DNA of 64,000 bases from Panax quinquefolius (taxonomy: Eukaryota > Streptophyta > Magnoliopsida > Apiales > Araliaceae), in assembly GCA_020205615.1 (NCBI GenBank), contig CM035165.1:91512005-91576004 (forward strand), given 5' to 3'. Shown here piece by piece: positions 14,288 to 26,619 of this stretch. The position numbers and the translations under genes were made by a program. The stretch's first letter is position 1. The number at the start of each line of letters is the position of its first letter. A model generated the notes under the pieces. It did not search any database. It was given only the letters and a program-made list of their open reading frames with translations, and was not told the DNA's origin.

Positions 14288-15259
14288 GGACTAATATTGT
14301 TTTGATTCAGGGTTACCTGTTTCAAAGCTGTAAGCATGGATGATTATTCACATCTGGATGGGATGGAACTAATTTTGAGAAGAGAATTGAGGGTATATTT
14401 TGAGAATGATATGTACAATATTCACTTGTTTATCTATATTGTTATGAATAAATTTCCAGCGTCTTTGATTATATTCCAACCCAAATCTAGAGTTGCTTTA
14501 ATTTGGAGAATACAAGTGCAAGTGTAATAAATGATATAATCAATTAATCTCAATAATTGATAAAAATGGCTATCCCTTGCATATGAAAATATAAAGAAGA
14601 CAATACCATCAATTATTATGTGTATTGTATTGTAGCTAGGTTTTCACCATCCGATGTTTAAGGTTTCCCATCAAGGTTTAGCATTTATCCCATACACGTG
14701 CATGCATGTAATCATTGGTGTTTGCAGTTCCCAAATGTTGCATCGCCTTTTGTGCTTATATAAGAGTGCTATGAATAGCAGAAAAATAAATGATTCCACT
14801 CTGTTGGTGAAAATTACTAAAATTTTGATGGGTTTTTTTCCCAGGATGTTCAATTTTGGCTAATTTTTTTTTATTGCTTTGCTATATTGAGATATCAGGT
14901 TGTTCCAATTGACCCTCCTAAACCTGTACGTCTTTTTCTTAAATGTTTCTAGGAAGAAATTGTATATCTATGTGTAAATGTGTACTCTAAATATCTAATA
15001 CAGCAGTTGTAGTAAATATTTCAGAAATGCAAGTTTCTTTGCAAGTTTCGTTATATATTTCAGAAATATCTAAATATCTAATTTCGTTATATATTTCAGA
15101 AATGCAAGTTTCTTTGCAGTTTAAGGGAGTCAATTTTTTTCATTGATGGACTTTATTAATAAACAGGTAATACTCTCTATCTGATGGACTTTATTAATTT
15201 ATTTTACCGAAATGTAATTGGCTTAACCTGTGTATGGGGAAAAACTATCTTCTATGCAG
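14288..15259. other. Intergenic or intronic DNA, possibly upstream part of the SF3B2 relic
   Basis: No convincing gene. At about 14900 a possible exon start (atatcag then a frame reading VVPIDPPKP) could belong to the SF3B2 relic downstream, but I cannot confirm it. Short direct repeats around 'atatatttcagaaat' occur at 15011-15125. Confidence 0.35.
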
Positions 15260-16932
15260 TTGTTGTACCAAGACATTGGTGTCAGAAAAGAAATTTTTTG
15301 CAGGTGCGTCAACTACGGGTCCATGTTTAGATGCATTATACATGGTCATTTCCAATTTATTAACTTTCCATAAAGAATTGGGAAATGAAATTTTTATGGG
15401 GATTAATTGATGGGTTTAAAGAACATGCGACGAAAGTAGTGTCAATCAGGTTTGTCTTATACGTATATATCTGGTTCTTGCAGGGGAGCGGATGTGACAA
15501 CCTTGGAGCCTGGACATGTAGGTGTTTGGCAAGAGGGACCATAGTTGTTAAGGTGACGCCTAAGCGTCCAGTCGGGCCAATACAAGCAAGGCGGTAGGGC
15601 GACTTGGTGGAGGATTGAAAGTCGGGTGTCTAGGGAAAAAAGTCATCGCCATGGACGACGACGTAGACGAGCTGTCGAACGACTTGATTTGTTGGTCCTG
15701 CTGGGTTAAAAAAATAAATAACAAAACGACGTCGTTTTATCATGCAGCTGGCCCTGATTTTCAGCCGAGGAAAGAGCAGAACTGCAGAATAGAAGAGTAG
15801 AAGGTGCCAAGGGGGGGAGAGAGAGAGTACCCAGTACCGACCGATGACCGACGCAGCTGCGATCCTTCTTCCTCAGGTATGCTCTTTCTTCTTCTCTTCT
15901 AGACGATATCACATGGTTCTCCATGATGCCTTCTTCCTCAGGTATGCTCTTTGTAGGTTCTCCATGATGCCTTCTTTATACATGTACAATTATATATATA
16001 TATATATATATATGTACAATTATATGTATATATATTTATATATATATATATAATTATATATGTTAAGTAAAATAAATAATATATAAATTGTGTATTGTAA
16101 ACGACTTGTCACCATACAGACGCCATGGCGGTCGTCTACGCGTCTCGGCAGTCGGCTACCGCCATGACTAACCGTCGTCGTGGCGTCGTAACAACTATGG
16201 AGGGACCCTTATTGGTTTCTCTTTTAATATGTTTTGCTAGTTTGGGTTGGCATTAAATACATGATGCCATTTTTTGATATTAAACATGTATGGGATAGGG
16301 TATCCTTCTGCATACTAAATACTTGGTATTGTTTATCAGCAGGATGCTAATTAATCTGCCCTTGTATTTTCAGATCTTTTTTGCATTGTGCGTAATGCTC
16401 GGGAGATATTTTTTCTACACTACTGAAACTTTTGGGCTGCTTCTGATTTATAGCAGTCTGAGATATAATTGATGAAGCTTTACTGCAGATTTTATCTTAA
16501 TTGTATTGGATACACTGCTCATCTAGTAAAGTAGAGTTGTCACATTAATTTCAATCCATTTTCCCCTCATAAGAAGATATGCAGTTTTCTGTTGAGTTAC
16601 AGTGAACTGTTCTATTGTTTTGCTATGTTGACCTACATTGAAAAGGAGGACAAGAAGAAACTTAAACAGAAGCAACGTGAGAGGATGCAGCCAAAAATGG
16701 GGAAGATGGACATTGATTATCAGGTTCTTTAGATTCTTAATATTATTGTAATGTTAGGGCTAGCAAATACCCTCAAAGTTGGTGTGTACTTGCTGCCTTT
16801 ATCTTGCACCGTCTTGGCAGTTACTGTTCTTTTTCTATTTTGTAGGTTCTCCATGATGCCTTGTTTAAATACCAGACCAAACCTAAGTTGATATCACATG
16901 GTGACCTGTATCATGATGGAAAAAAGTTTTAG
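15260..16932 (+). pseudogene. Splicing factor 3B subunit 2 (SF3B2/SAP145) relic
   Basis: SF3B2 is a nuclear U2 snRNP protein that helps hold the branch-point region. Three exon-like pieces in order carry its signature. 15260-15303 reads VVPRHWCQKRNFLQ and ends at cag/gtgcg. About 16634-16723 reads YIEKEDKKKLKQKQRERMQ, continues to KMGKMDIDYQ, and ends at cag/gttct. 16846-16932 reads VLHDALFKYQTKPKL, then SHGDLYHDGKKF, and stops at TAG. In the family that codon is glutamate, so this looks like GAG to TAG. The exon expected between pieces one and two is missing, and a TIR element occupies the intron. Introns are retained, so this is not a processed copy. The downstream C-terminal half is absent from the window. 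Confidence 0.82.
15540..16199. mobile_element. 660-bp TIR element inside the SF3B2 relic
   Basis: Begins catagttgttaaggtgacgcc and ends ggcgtcgtaacaactatg, imperfect terminal inverted repeats of about 20 bases. It is flanked on both sides by gagggac (15533-15539 and 16200-16206), a 7-base direct repeat consistent with a target duplication. It has no transposase and contains a (TA)n tract from about 15992. It contains two copies of 'ggttctccatgatgcct' (near 15914 and 15954), which is the start of an SF3B2 exon present intact at 16845. Non-autonomous; hAT or Mutator-like affinity is undecided. Confidence 0.75.
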
Positions 16933-17692
16933 GTATGAACTCTGCTTCATATAGTGCTAGAAATTGGGTTTAATACTCTCTCCGTTCTACAATAAGAGTT
17001 CTATTTGTAAACTTTAACGTTATATCTTTTTTGTTTATCCCGTAAATATAACGAGTTAATAATGGTGACATGATAGTGAAATTATGATGTTAAACTTAAA
17101 GGACATTGTGCCATTTTACCTATCAAATAAAAAGACAACTCTTTTTATGCAACATAATTTTTTAAGATTGTGAAGAAATATGATATTATTAGATTTTCTT
17201 TAAGATTTTTATGTTAATGGGATTTTGATATTATGATGTGTCCGATTGGGAATGTATAAATGATGACAGTACTGTTATCTATAAGAATACTTATTTTTTA
17301 TTATGTGATTGTGCTCGACTGATTAATCCTGGATATTATATATTTTAGAGCAACTATGGTTCTAGTTTTAAAGCTTGCACCATAATATTCTAAACCTTCC
17401 TAATATTTCTGTTAATAATATGTCCTATTGCAATTCTTGCAGCTCAGAGATTGGAGAGACTTCCCTAAATGAAACAAGCTTCATATTTCATCAAATCATT
17501 AAGTTGGTGCAACTGTTGTTTATTAGCCTAGTCTTTCATTTAAAGTAGTTTAAACCACTTGGGGATGGTGTATTGTGATGTGAATGATATTAAATGATAT
17601 ATAAATTTTTTATTTATGTTTTATTTTATATTGTATTATGTTTGTTCAATAAATATGTGCATTACTAAATAATTTTTTTTTGAAAACTTAAA
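16933..17692. other. Non-coding DNA downstream of the SF3B2 relic
   Basis: No reading frame that I can assign. A possible splice acceptor at about 17451 (ttcttgcag) is followed by a short frame starting LRD, which could be a decayed later SF3B2 exon (the family has LRE here). The evidence is too short to annotate. Confidence 0.35.
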
Positions 17693-17743
17693 AAGCTATA
17701 GTGACGATCGATCTATAGCGTTCAAAAAACCGATCTAGTAGTG
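17693..17743 (-). mobile_element. CACTA-type transposon terminus
   Basis: Read on the minus strand this starts CACTACTAGATCGG at 17743 and continues with a subterminal motif, gaacgctatagatcgatcg. The CACTA start is diagnostic of the En/Spm superfamily ends. I cannot see the other end or a transposase, so this is a truncated or very short relic. Confidence 0.45.
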
Positions 17744-17865
17744 TAAGGTCTATGTTGACGGTATTGTGGTCGCCATAGTGTTATAAATAATATGTGTCAT
17801 TATATCGGTGAATGTTGTCGCCTTAGGGCACCTTAAACCCTGACAAAATAGTACCTGTCTATAAT

Positions 17866-18618
17866 TGAGACCATGGTGATTATAACTAGTATTTGAGTAT
17901 AGGTAACTTTTTGGATACCATAAAACTTTTTTTTTTTTGTATGTTCTCAAATATTTGGTCATCTGCTTGTCCTACAAATTTCATGCCCATACCTCAGTTA
18001 GTAATTAAGTTAACTATTTTGTGACTGTCAATTAAGAACTGGGTATGGGTTATTTATTCTTGTTGAGTTGATTAATGTTCTTGTTTTGGTAGATTAGTAG
18101 AAGAAATTTTGTTGTAAGTAGAAAATATGAGTTTGATTAAAAGGGTTAGATAGTCTATTATTGTATATTACCAAAAGTAACCTTTCAAAATAAGTCATGT
18201 CATTTGTTACATTAATATGTAAGGGTAATACAGTAATAATGTAGTTTAAAAATAAAAATATTTTTCTTTCTATTCTCTACTTTTAAACTCACAAACAAGG
18301 AAAAATATAATTAAAATGTCATCATTTTCATTCCTTTCTAAAACTCATAAACATGCATGATAAGGGAAAATTATAATTCATTCTCATCCCTCCTCCCCTC
18401 CTATACTTTCTCTTCCTATCACATCCCTTCAAACTCATGATAAGGGAAAATTATAATTCATTCCCATCCCTCCTCCCCTCCTATACTTTCTCTTCCTATC
18501 ACATCCCTTCAAACTCACAATAGCAATATTAGAGGCAAATATACTCGTAATGTGTAATCAGTGTCGTATCATGTTCTTATGAAGATAAACTGAATGGGGC
18601 AGTCGAGTTGGATAAATT
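17866..18618. repeat. Block II, left module, with an 80-bp tandem duplication
   Basis: Matches 598-1281 closely. Within it the segment 18356-18435 is repeated directly at 18436-18515 (period 80; unit begins catgataagggaaaattata). Block I has only one copy, so the tandem duplication arose after the block duplication, or was lost in block I. Confidence 0.88.
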
Positions 18619-18700
18619 TATGGTTCTGTAACCGAAGATGTGGTGACAGAATACGGGATGCACAACCGGGGTTGGAGATCCATTTATTGTGTGACCAAAT
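18619..18700 (+). pseudogene. Cellulose synthase-like D fragment in block II
   Basis: Reads [10 protein letters not shown], then [16 protein letters not shown], the same CslD segment as at 1282-1365, and is then cut off at the lysine codon. About 120 bases further on the sequence switches to an antisense SAM synthetase fragment. Too short to function. Confidence 0.75.
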
Positions 18701-18820
18701 CGTTAAGATAGAAAATTAAATCTAAACTATACTGCAATATTCCGCAGAAGAGCTAAAAAAGACTCCTCCTAAATTCAGAACCCCAAAATTCAGGCTCAGC
18801 CATGAATGCAAGTATAACAA

Positions 18821-19160
18821 CCTGTCTAACAATGTAGGCAACACTCCTGTCAACCTTGGTTGGATCCTTTCCAGAGAAGGAACCACCTCCGCGGGCTCCC
18901 CAACCACCATAAGTATTGATGATGATTTTACGACCAATGAGACTTGCATCACCATGGGGCCCTCCAATATCGAAACGGCCAGAAGGGTTGAGGTGGAAGA
19001 TGGTCTTCTCATCAAGGTATTTCTCAGGGATGATAACATTCTCCTTGAGGTCAGTTGCAATCTCTTCATTAGTTACAGTGTTTTATCATGCCAAGTGGAA
19101 ATCATTCTCCATTTACAGAGACAGTTACAGTGATTGGAACCATTGCTCCATTCTCCCAAG
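18821..19160 (-). pseudogene. SAM synthetase relic, C-terminal part with deleted middle
   Basis: S-adenosylmethionine synthetase (methionine adenosyltransferase) makes SAM from methionine and ATP. Minus-strand codons read ENGAMVPI, then a broken stretch, then [60 protein letters not shown] and [19 protein letters not shown]. The glycine-rich ATP/phosphate loop ([15 protein letters not shown]) is recognisable, with R for the usual H. It ends after VRQ at 18821. On its upstream side a 5'-UTR splice acceptor (ttttggtgtgcag) is fused straight to the ENGAMVP codons, so roughly the first half of the protein is deleted. Confidence 0.9.
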
Positions 19161-19643
19161 CTGCACACCAAAAAATCATGTACAAAATAAATCAATACAA
19201 ATAACATGAATATTGCAAGCCTAAATAACAATCAACAATCAACAATCAAGGGCCTCGATAATTGTCTATGCATCTTCTAGATAGTCTTGATGAACTGGTT
19301 ATGACCCTTGAACGCAGGAGAAGCTCTGGTTATGACCCTTGAAAGCAGGAGATAATTTTTAAGGAAAGAATTATTCACTTCCTTCACCTATGACAACTAA
19401 ATAACAAAATTCAATACAAGCAATAAGTTTTTTAAGGAAAGAAAATTAGTATAATATAATTTTATAAGGAAACTATAAGATCGTTTTATGTAATATTAGT
19501 ATGTTATTTTTATTGAGATATATATACAATAATTAAAATTATATTATACTTGGATAATATAGTTTGAGAAAAAGAAAATTCTAACTATCTTATTCTAACT
19601 ATATTATACTTGGATAATATATGAGTGTAGTTATATTTCAAGT
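19161..19643. other. SAM synthetase 5' flank and block II middle module
   Basis: Positions 19161-19220 match the sequence upstream of the other SAM synthetase relic (24170-24235), including 'aataacatgaatattgcaag'. From 19228 the sequence follows block I (from 1955), with a diverged pair of the 31-bp repeat at 19298-19352. No gene. Confidence 0.7.
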
Positions 19644-19757
19644 GCTCAAGGGTTCCTGAGATAGTGTGCTTAAGTTTATCCATAGTGACCACTCTTCCTC
19701 TAATAGCAACCCATAGGAAAATCCCATGTTTGGGAATATCAAAACAGACTTTTACAA
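19644..19757 (-). pseudogene. Reverse-transcriptase zinc-binding (zf-RVT) fragment
   Basis: The minus strand reads FDIPKHGIFLWVAIRGRVVT, then MDKLKH. This fits the zf-RVT domain found after the reverse transcriptase of plant LINEs and in domesticated RNase H-like genes (family consensus close to PKhxxFxWxxxxxRxxTxDxL). Only about 38 codons remain. They replace the equivalent of block I 2380-3590: block homology ends at 'tttcaagt' and resumes at 'cccata'. Confidence 0.6.
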
Positions 19758-20063
19758 TCCCATACAACACATACCAATTTTTTTTATTAAATTAAATAAA
19801 AATAGGACAAATCATTTAGTTATAACTTGGAGCTAAAATAATAAAAGAACAAATTATAGAAATCAATAAAACAAATTTGCAATGTTGTTATCCTCAAATA
19901 AATCCATTCCTTCATAGTGATTGAAGAAAAATCTAAAGAAAAGAACTTAGTGCGTTTGTTTAGTTATACATGATTCTTTAGTTATAATCTCGACTGTTGG
20001 TTTTTGTATTGGACGATAAAAATGGTGTTTACCCATTTTTGATCCATAACAAGTATGGATCAT

Positions 20064-20111
<48 letters not shown>

Positions 20112-20160
20112 GATCAAGTGCATAATCCTTAAGTTGTATAACGCCTTAAGTTGCATAATT

Positions 20161-20246
20161 TTATCAAAACGACGTAGTTTTGATAAGACGCGGTGACATT
20201 TTTGTAAATACGCGGTGGCATGGTATTTACAAAAAAGTCACCGTGT
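20161..20246. repeat. Two adjacent hairpins at the broken end of SQE relic II
   Basis: Hairpin one, 20161-20186: perfect 10-base arms, ttatcaaaac and gttttgataa, with a 6-base loop. Hairpin two: arms 20188-20211 and 20223-20246 (acgcggtgac...gtaaatac against gtatttac...gtcaccgtgt) with an 11-base loop and two mismatches. SQE homology begins five bases beyond the second hairpin. A (TA)n tract precedes them at about 20068-20105. They may be the tip of a small foldback transposon. Confidence 0.8.
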
Positions 20247-20250
20247 AAAT

Positions 20251-22194
<1,944 letters not shown>

Positions 22195-22299
22195 GATATC
22201 TGTCTCAAGTCTCAACCTTTTCCCTCTGAAGATTGCTTTTTGTTATGCTTTTCTAAGCTTGAGTTTGTTTGAGTGAACGTTTCAACTCAAGTGGGGAGT

Positions 22300-22306
22300 T
22301 TTTATA
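22300..22306 (-). promoter_or_regulatory. TATA box of SQE relic II
   Basis: TATAAAA on the minus strand, 106 bases upstream of the ATG at 22194, in the same context as in relic I. The extra distance comes from a short difference in the leader (ccttttccctctg here). Confidence 0.55.
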
Positions 22307-22379
22307 GGCTTTGGAACTGAAGAGCTTAACTATTTTGCTAGACAAAGGAATTGTCAAAAGCAATACATGGTTCAAACAC

Positions 22380-23059
22380 AGAAAAGAAGTTGGTCATATG
22401 AAAATAATTTAGTCAATATTCGAGACAAAGACCACAGATATATGGTCATTTGATTGAGAATTCTTTGTTTTTTCTTCGTTAAGTTTTCCTTTCCTATTTT
22501 TGTTTGTAACCGAAAGAAAGTAAAGAATGGTCATTATTTTAATTTGATTTTTTGAGAAAAAGATTGTTTGATTAATTACTACACAATGACAACTTAAAAA
22601 CAGTTTGTTATTAGGGAAACCGACAGGAGAAACATCATCAGTAATGATGTATGGAGTCAAAAAAGATAATTTCCAAACAACTAATAAAATAAACTAAACA
22701 CCTTTAAAATACAGTTTAAAAACAGATAATTTCCAAACAAGGACTCGAGCTTAATATAACTATGGCAGAATAATTCAGTTGGAAAGGATGAAAAAATTAG
22801 ATATTTTATATTATCAAAAGTAACCTTTCAAAATAAATCATGTCATTTATTATATTAATATGTAAGAGTAATACAGTAATAGTGTAGTTCAAGAAAAAAT
22901 ATAATTAAAATGTCATCATTTCCATTTATTTTTTAAAACTCATAAATATGATAAGGGAAAATTATAATTCATTCTCAACCCTCTCCCTCCTTCCCTCCTA
23001 TACTTTCCCTTCCTATCACATTCCTTCAAACTCACAAAAGCATTATTAGAGGCAAATAC
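22380..23059. other. SQE II upstream DNA and a further copy of the left module
   Basis: Positions 22396-22605 are an insert absent from relic I. A 16-base direct repeat (gataatttccaaacaa) occurs at about 22665 and 22725. From about 22800 the sequence resembles 880-1216, leading again into a CslD fragment. No gene. Confidence 0.6.
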
Positions 23060-23828
23060 ACTCGTAATCAGTGTCGTATCATGTTCTTATGAAGATAAAA
23101 CTAAATGAGGAAGTCGAGTTGGATGAATTTATGGGTCTGTAACCGAAGATATGGTGACAAGATACGGGAGACACAACCAGGGTTGGAGATCCATTTATTG
23201 TGTGACCAAAATGGTTGCATTTTGTGAAACTGCCCCTATTAACCTGACCGATAGACTCCACCAGGTCCTCCGTTGAGCCACAGGTTCTGTCGAGATTTTC
23301 TTATCTCATAACAATGCACTTGTAGACAGCCCAAGAATGAAGTTGTTGCAGAGAATTGCTTACTTCAATGTTGGAATTTACCCCTTCACCTAGTTCTTTC
23401 TCATTGTCTACTGCTTCCTTCCAGCGATTTCGCTTTTCAATGGTCAATTCATTGTCCAAGGCCTCAATATCACTTTTCTTGTATATCTCCTAGTTATCAC
23501 CTTGACCCTTTGCATGCTTGTTGTCTTTGAGATCAAATGGTCAGGCATAACTGTTGAAGAATGGTGGCGAAATGAGCAATTCTGGTTAATTGGAGGCACA
23601 AGTGCCCATCATGCTGATGTGCTCCAGGGTCTACTGAAAATCGTTGTAGCGATTGAAATCTCATTTACCTTGACATGAAAATCAGTTGGTGATGAAAATG
23701 ACGATTTAATTTGCTGATCTTTATCTAATTAAATGGTCCTCGCTGATGATTTTGCCTATCACAATCATGTTAATAAATATGATAACAATAGCAGTTGGTT
23801 TTAGCAAAATAATATACAATAGTATTCC
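23060..23828 (+). pseudogene. Cellulose synthase-like D fragment, C-terminal part, plus arm
   Basis: The largest CslD remnant. It runs from the VTED-like region through DRL.HQVL to a well-preserved stretch: [67 protein letters not shown]. These are the C-terminal membrane helices of CslD. Internal stops follow (Y-P-F-T then TAG; L-T then TGA), with frameshifts after about 23690. The last recognisable codons are [12 protein letters not shown], where the family has GFSRTIYSVIPQ. At 23826-23828 it runs directly into an antisense SAM synthetase fragment. It forms the left arm of a large inverted repeat with 24465-25004. Confidence 0.88.
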
Positions 23829-24169
23829 GCAGTGACCCTGGTCATCAACACCGATCTCCTCATGGAGCTTGGTGAGGTGACCATGGACACCTTGGGCAAT
23901 ATCAGGGCCATGTTGCTCGATCTGGACTAAGACCTTGCAGTTGTCAGCATCAAGGCCAACATTGTCGAAACAAATCCAATATTACGGCAGGTCTCACGTA
24001 CAATCTTCTCATAGTCTAACTTGGCTTTGGTTGTGATTTCACCAAAAACCATGACCATGTTGGTCTTTGAACAAGTCTCACATTCAACTTTGTTGTTTGG
24101 TCCTGCCCAAGGCAGGCATCAAGTAGTACATCAGATATCTGATCGCATAGCTTGAATAGGAAGGTGTCC
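23826..24169 (-). pseudogene. SAM synthetase relic, N-terminal part
   Basis: The minus strand starts ATGGACACCTTCC at 24169 (MDTFLF) and reads [17 protein letters not shown]. After a frameshift come [56 protein letters not shown] and [20 protein letters not shown]. These are the N-terminal catalytic and dimer segments of SAM synthetase. The ESVNEGHPDK segment near the start is missing. Upstream is a 5'-UTR splice acceptor (ttttggtgtgcag, then cttgggcga, then ATG), as in plant genes with a leader intron, so the copy came from genomic DNA rather than spliced mRNA. It lies in the loop of the CslD inverted repeat. Confidence 0.9.
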
Positions 24170-24464
24170 ATTCGCCCAAGCTGCACACCAAAAAATCATG
24201 TCAATACAAATAACATGAATATTGCAAGCTTAAATCAAATTAGTAGAAATTGAAATTGAAATTCAAAAAACTATGCAAACATGTAAATCAATTAGTAGAA
24301 ATTGAATCAAAACTAAATTGTTTAGACTACTCTGAACTATATCCAGTTCAGTTTGATCTAATAAATGCGTCAAATCATAGGCTGTTATACTTACATTCAA
24401 GACCGAGCCTGAATTTTGGAAGTCTTTTTCCGCTGTACATATTGTTCTACATAATAACATGATT
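24170..24464. other. SAM synthetase leader intron remnant and shared junction sequence
   Basis: Positions 24170-24235 match 19161-19220. Positions 24383-24445 match 9500-9560 in the same orientation and 18775-18820 inverted, a short shared sequence found at the edges of the rearranged gene fragments. No gene. Confidence 0.6.
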
Positions 24465-25004
24465 GTGATTGGCAAAATCATCAATACCATTTGATTAGAT
24501 AAAGATGAGCAAAATCGTCATCGTTTTCATCACCAGTTGATTTTGATGTCAAGGTAAACGAGATTTCAATCCCTACAACGAGCACAAAAGTATGATGGGC
24601 ACTTGTGCCTCCAATTAACCAGAATTGATCATTTGGCCACCATTCTTTGATGTCAAGGACAACACGCACGCAAAGGTCAAGGTGATAACTAGGAGATATA
24701 CAATGTTATTGATGCCTTGGACAATGAATTAACCATTGAAAAACGAAAACGCTAGAAGGAAGCAGTAGACAAATGAGAAAGAACGAGATGAAGGGGTAAA
24801 TTCCAACCTAAGCAATTCTCTACAACAGCTTTATCCTTGGACTGTCTACAAGTGCATTGTTATGAGAGAAGAAAATCTAGACAGAACTTGTGGCCTAACG
24901 GAGGACCTGGTAGAGCCTATTGATCAGATTAATAGAGGCAGTTCCACGAAATTCATCCCTTTTGTCACACAAGCATCCCGTATTTGTCACCACATCTTCC
25001 CCTT
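24465..25004 (-). pseudogene. Cellulose synthase-like D fragment, minus arm
   Basis: Reverse-oriented copy of the CslD segment at 23100-23760 with larger losses. Readable pieces are [65 protein letters not shown] and FAHLYLIKW. It keeps the STGDEND...FADLY-type linker better than the plus arm. Stops and frameshifts occur throughout. Confidence 0.85.
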
Positions 25005-25139
25005 TCTCATATGAAAGAATTTTGTAAGAAAAAAGCCATTTTAAAGATGTATTATGGTTAGGGTTATGGGGTTATGGGGTTATGGGCTCACGAAACTAAT
25101 ATTTGTAAAGAAAAACTCATGTTCACCGGTTATTTTAGG
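25005..25139. other. Left flank of the TIR element
   Basis: No gene. A short G-rich repeat (gttatgggg, three times) lies at 25060-25087. The 8 bases 25132-25139 (attttagg) recur at 37931-37938. Confidence 0.5.
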
Positions 25140-25611
25140 GGGTTAAATACATTTTTTCCCACTCTACTCGATCCCGGTTTACAAATACATTGCTGAAGTG
25201 AATTTTTTTACGGTCAACTCATTGAACTATATATTATTTACAAAAAGTGATTTTACCGTCTATGTTTGTTAACCATTTAACAGAAGAATGACGTGATAAT
25301 ACGTGGCAATCAATTAAATCTATGTGTCAATACTGACAAGAAGAGAGAATGTAAGCTAAATAATTAATTAAAATAAATTATACTCAATTTTATAATAAAT
25401 ACTTAAAACAAAATAAATCATTTATCTATCAAAATCTGATCTATGGGTCTCGCTCCTCCTCCTCCATCTTCTCCAAACTCCCTTCCTCTTTCTCTCTCCT
25501 CAAACACCTCTTCTCCACTTATCCCTCTCTCCCGAACACCCCTCCTCCAACCCCCATACAACAACTATCAACAAACCAAATAACCAAAACAACCATTTCA
25601 CTAAAACCCCA

Positions 25612-26276
25612 TGTTAACGTCAAGATCTTTTGTCACGTCCCAATCACGTAAAAGCGTCACGATCGCTAGCGTAAACACAATAAACACCACAAGCAACTTG
25701 GCGGTTGAAATCGGGGATAGCTCGAGCGTGAGAGTCGATATATGAATTCACAAGGTTTATCGAAAGCGGAGGCTATATCGCTTTAGTGTATAGAGATCGA
25801 GAAAAATGATAATTCTACGTGTGTATGTGATTACGAATGATGAAGTGTATGAAAGCGTACCTCTTGGTGAAGACTTCCTTGCTAAGTTATACCTTCTTTT
25901 GCTGAATTATGCGTGCCACCCACTACTACGACACACCCCCTTTTTCTCATGGGTCTGCCAAATGCGCATGTAGTTTATCCTTTGCCTTTGGTCATTTATT
26001 ACTCTGGCCGTAATAGATTATGATCCCATCCACATTAATGCGTGGCGGGTTATTTAGTCAACCGACATGCTTTTTCATCATTACAAGTCAAAGATGTAGA
26101 TATTAAAATGTCTAAAGGATTGATCCTTGACGGGCAGGTCTTATAGTTTGAAATGAAAATAATATGATGGTGGGCTTAATGACTTTCATAGTTCAAATAA
26201 TAAAGGCCCGATAGAATAATTAAAAGAATAAGCCCAATACACACGCCCCGAAGAGATAAAATATCATGACCTGACA
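25612..26276 (-). repeat. 3' LTR of the Tat element
   Basis: 665 bases beginning TGTTAACGTCAAG and ending atgacctgaca. Direct copy of 35755-36423. Being on the left of a minus-oriented element, it is the 3' LTR. Confidence 0.92.
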
Positions 26277-26619
26277 TTGCCCCTAGTTTTTGTTGAGCAG
26301 AATGTTTAATAAAAACTATAGACAATCCATGATATTTTCTTGAGAATCGATAAATAACAAGATGTAATTAAAAGCGTATCCATTTATCGATCATGAAATG
26401 AAATGAAAGGAATTTAAGGGCCCAAATCGAAAGGCTCTATCCATTAAATACGGGACCAAAGCGGGACGCTTCCCATTCAAATTCCAAATTATTACTAGCA
26501 TTTAATGCACCCGTCTTGAATCTTGTATAGCAAATCGATATAAAAGACAACTTTACCAAATTTGTGATTTTACTGTTCATTTGAAATTCGGCGCCTTCTA
26601 AACTTTACGATCTCTCTCT

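Noticed and set aside
18916..19209. Plus-strand frame of 97 codons
   Set aside because: Antisense shadow of the SAM synthetase relic.
25060..25087. Telomere-like repeat
   Set aside because: The gttatgggg units occur only three times and are not the plant TTTAGGG repeat.
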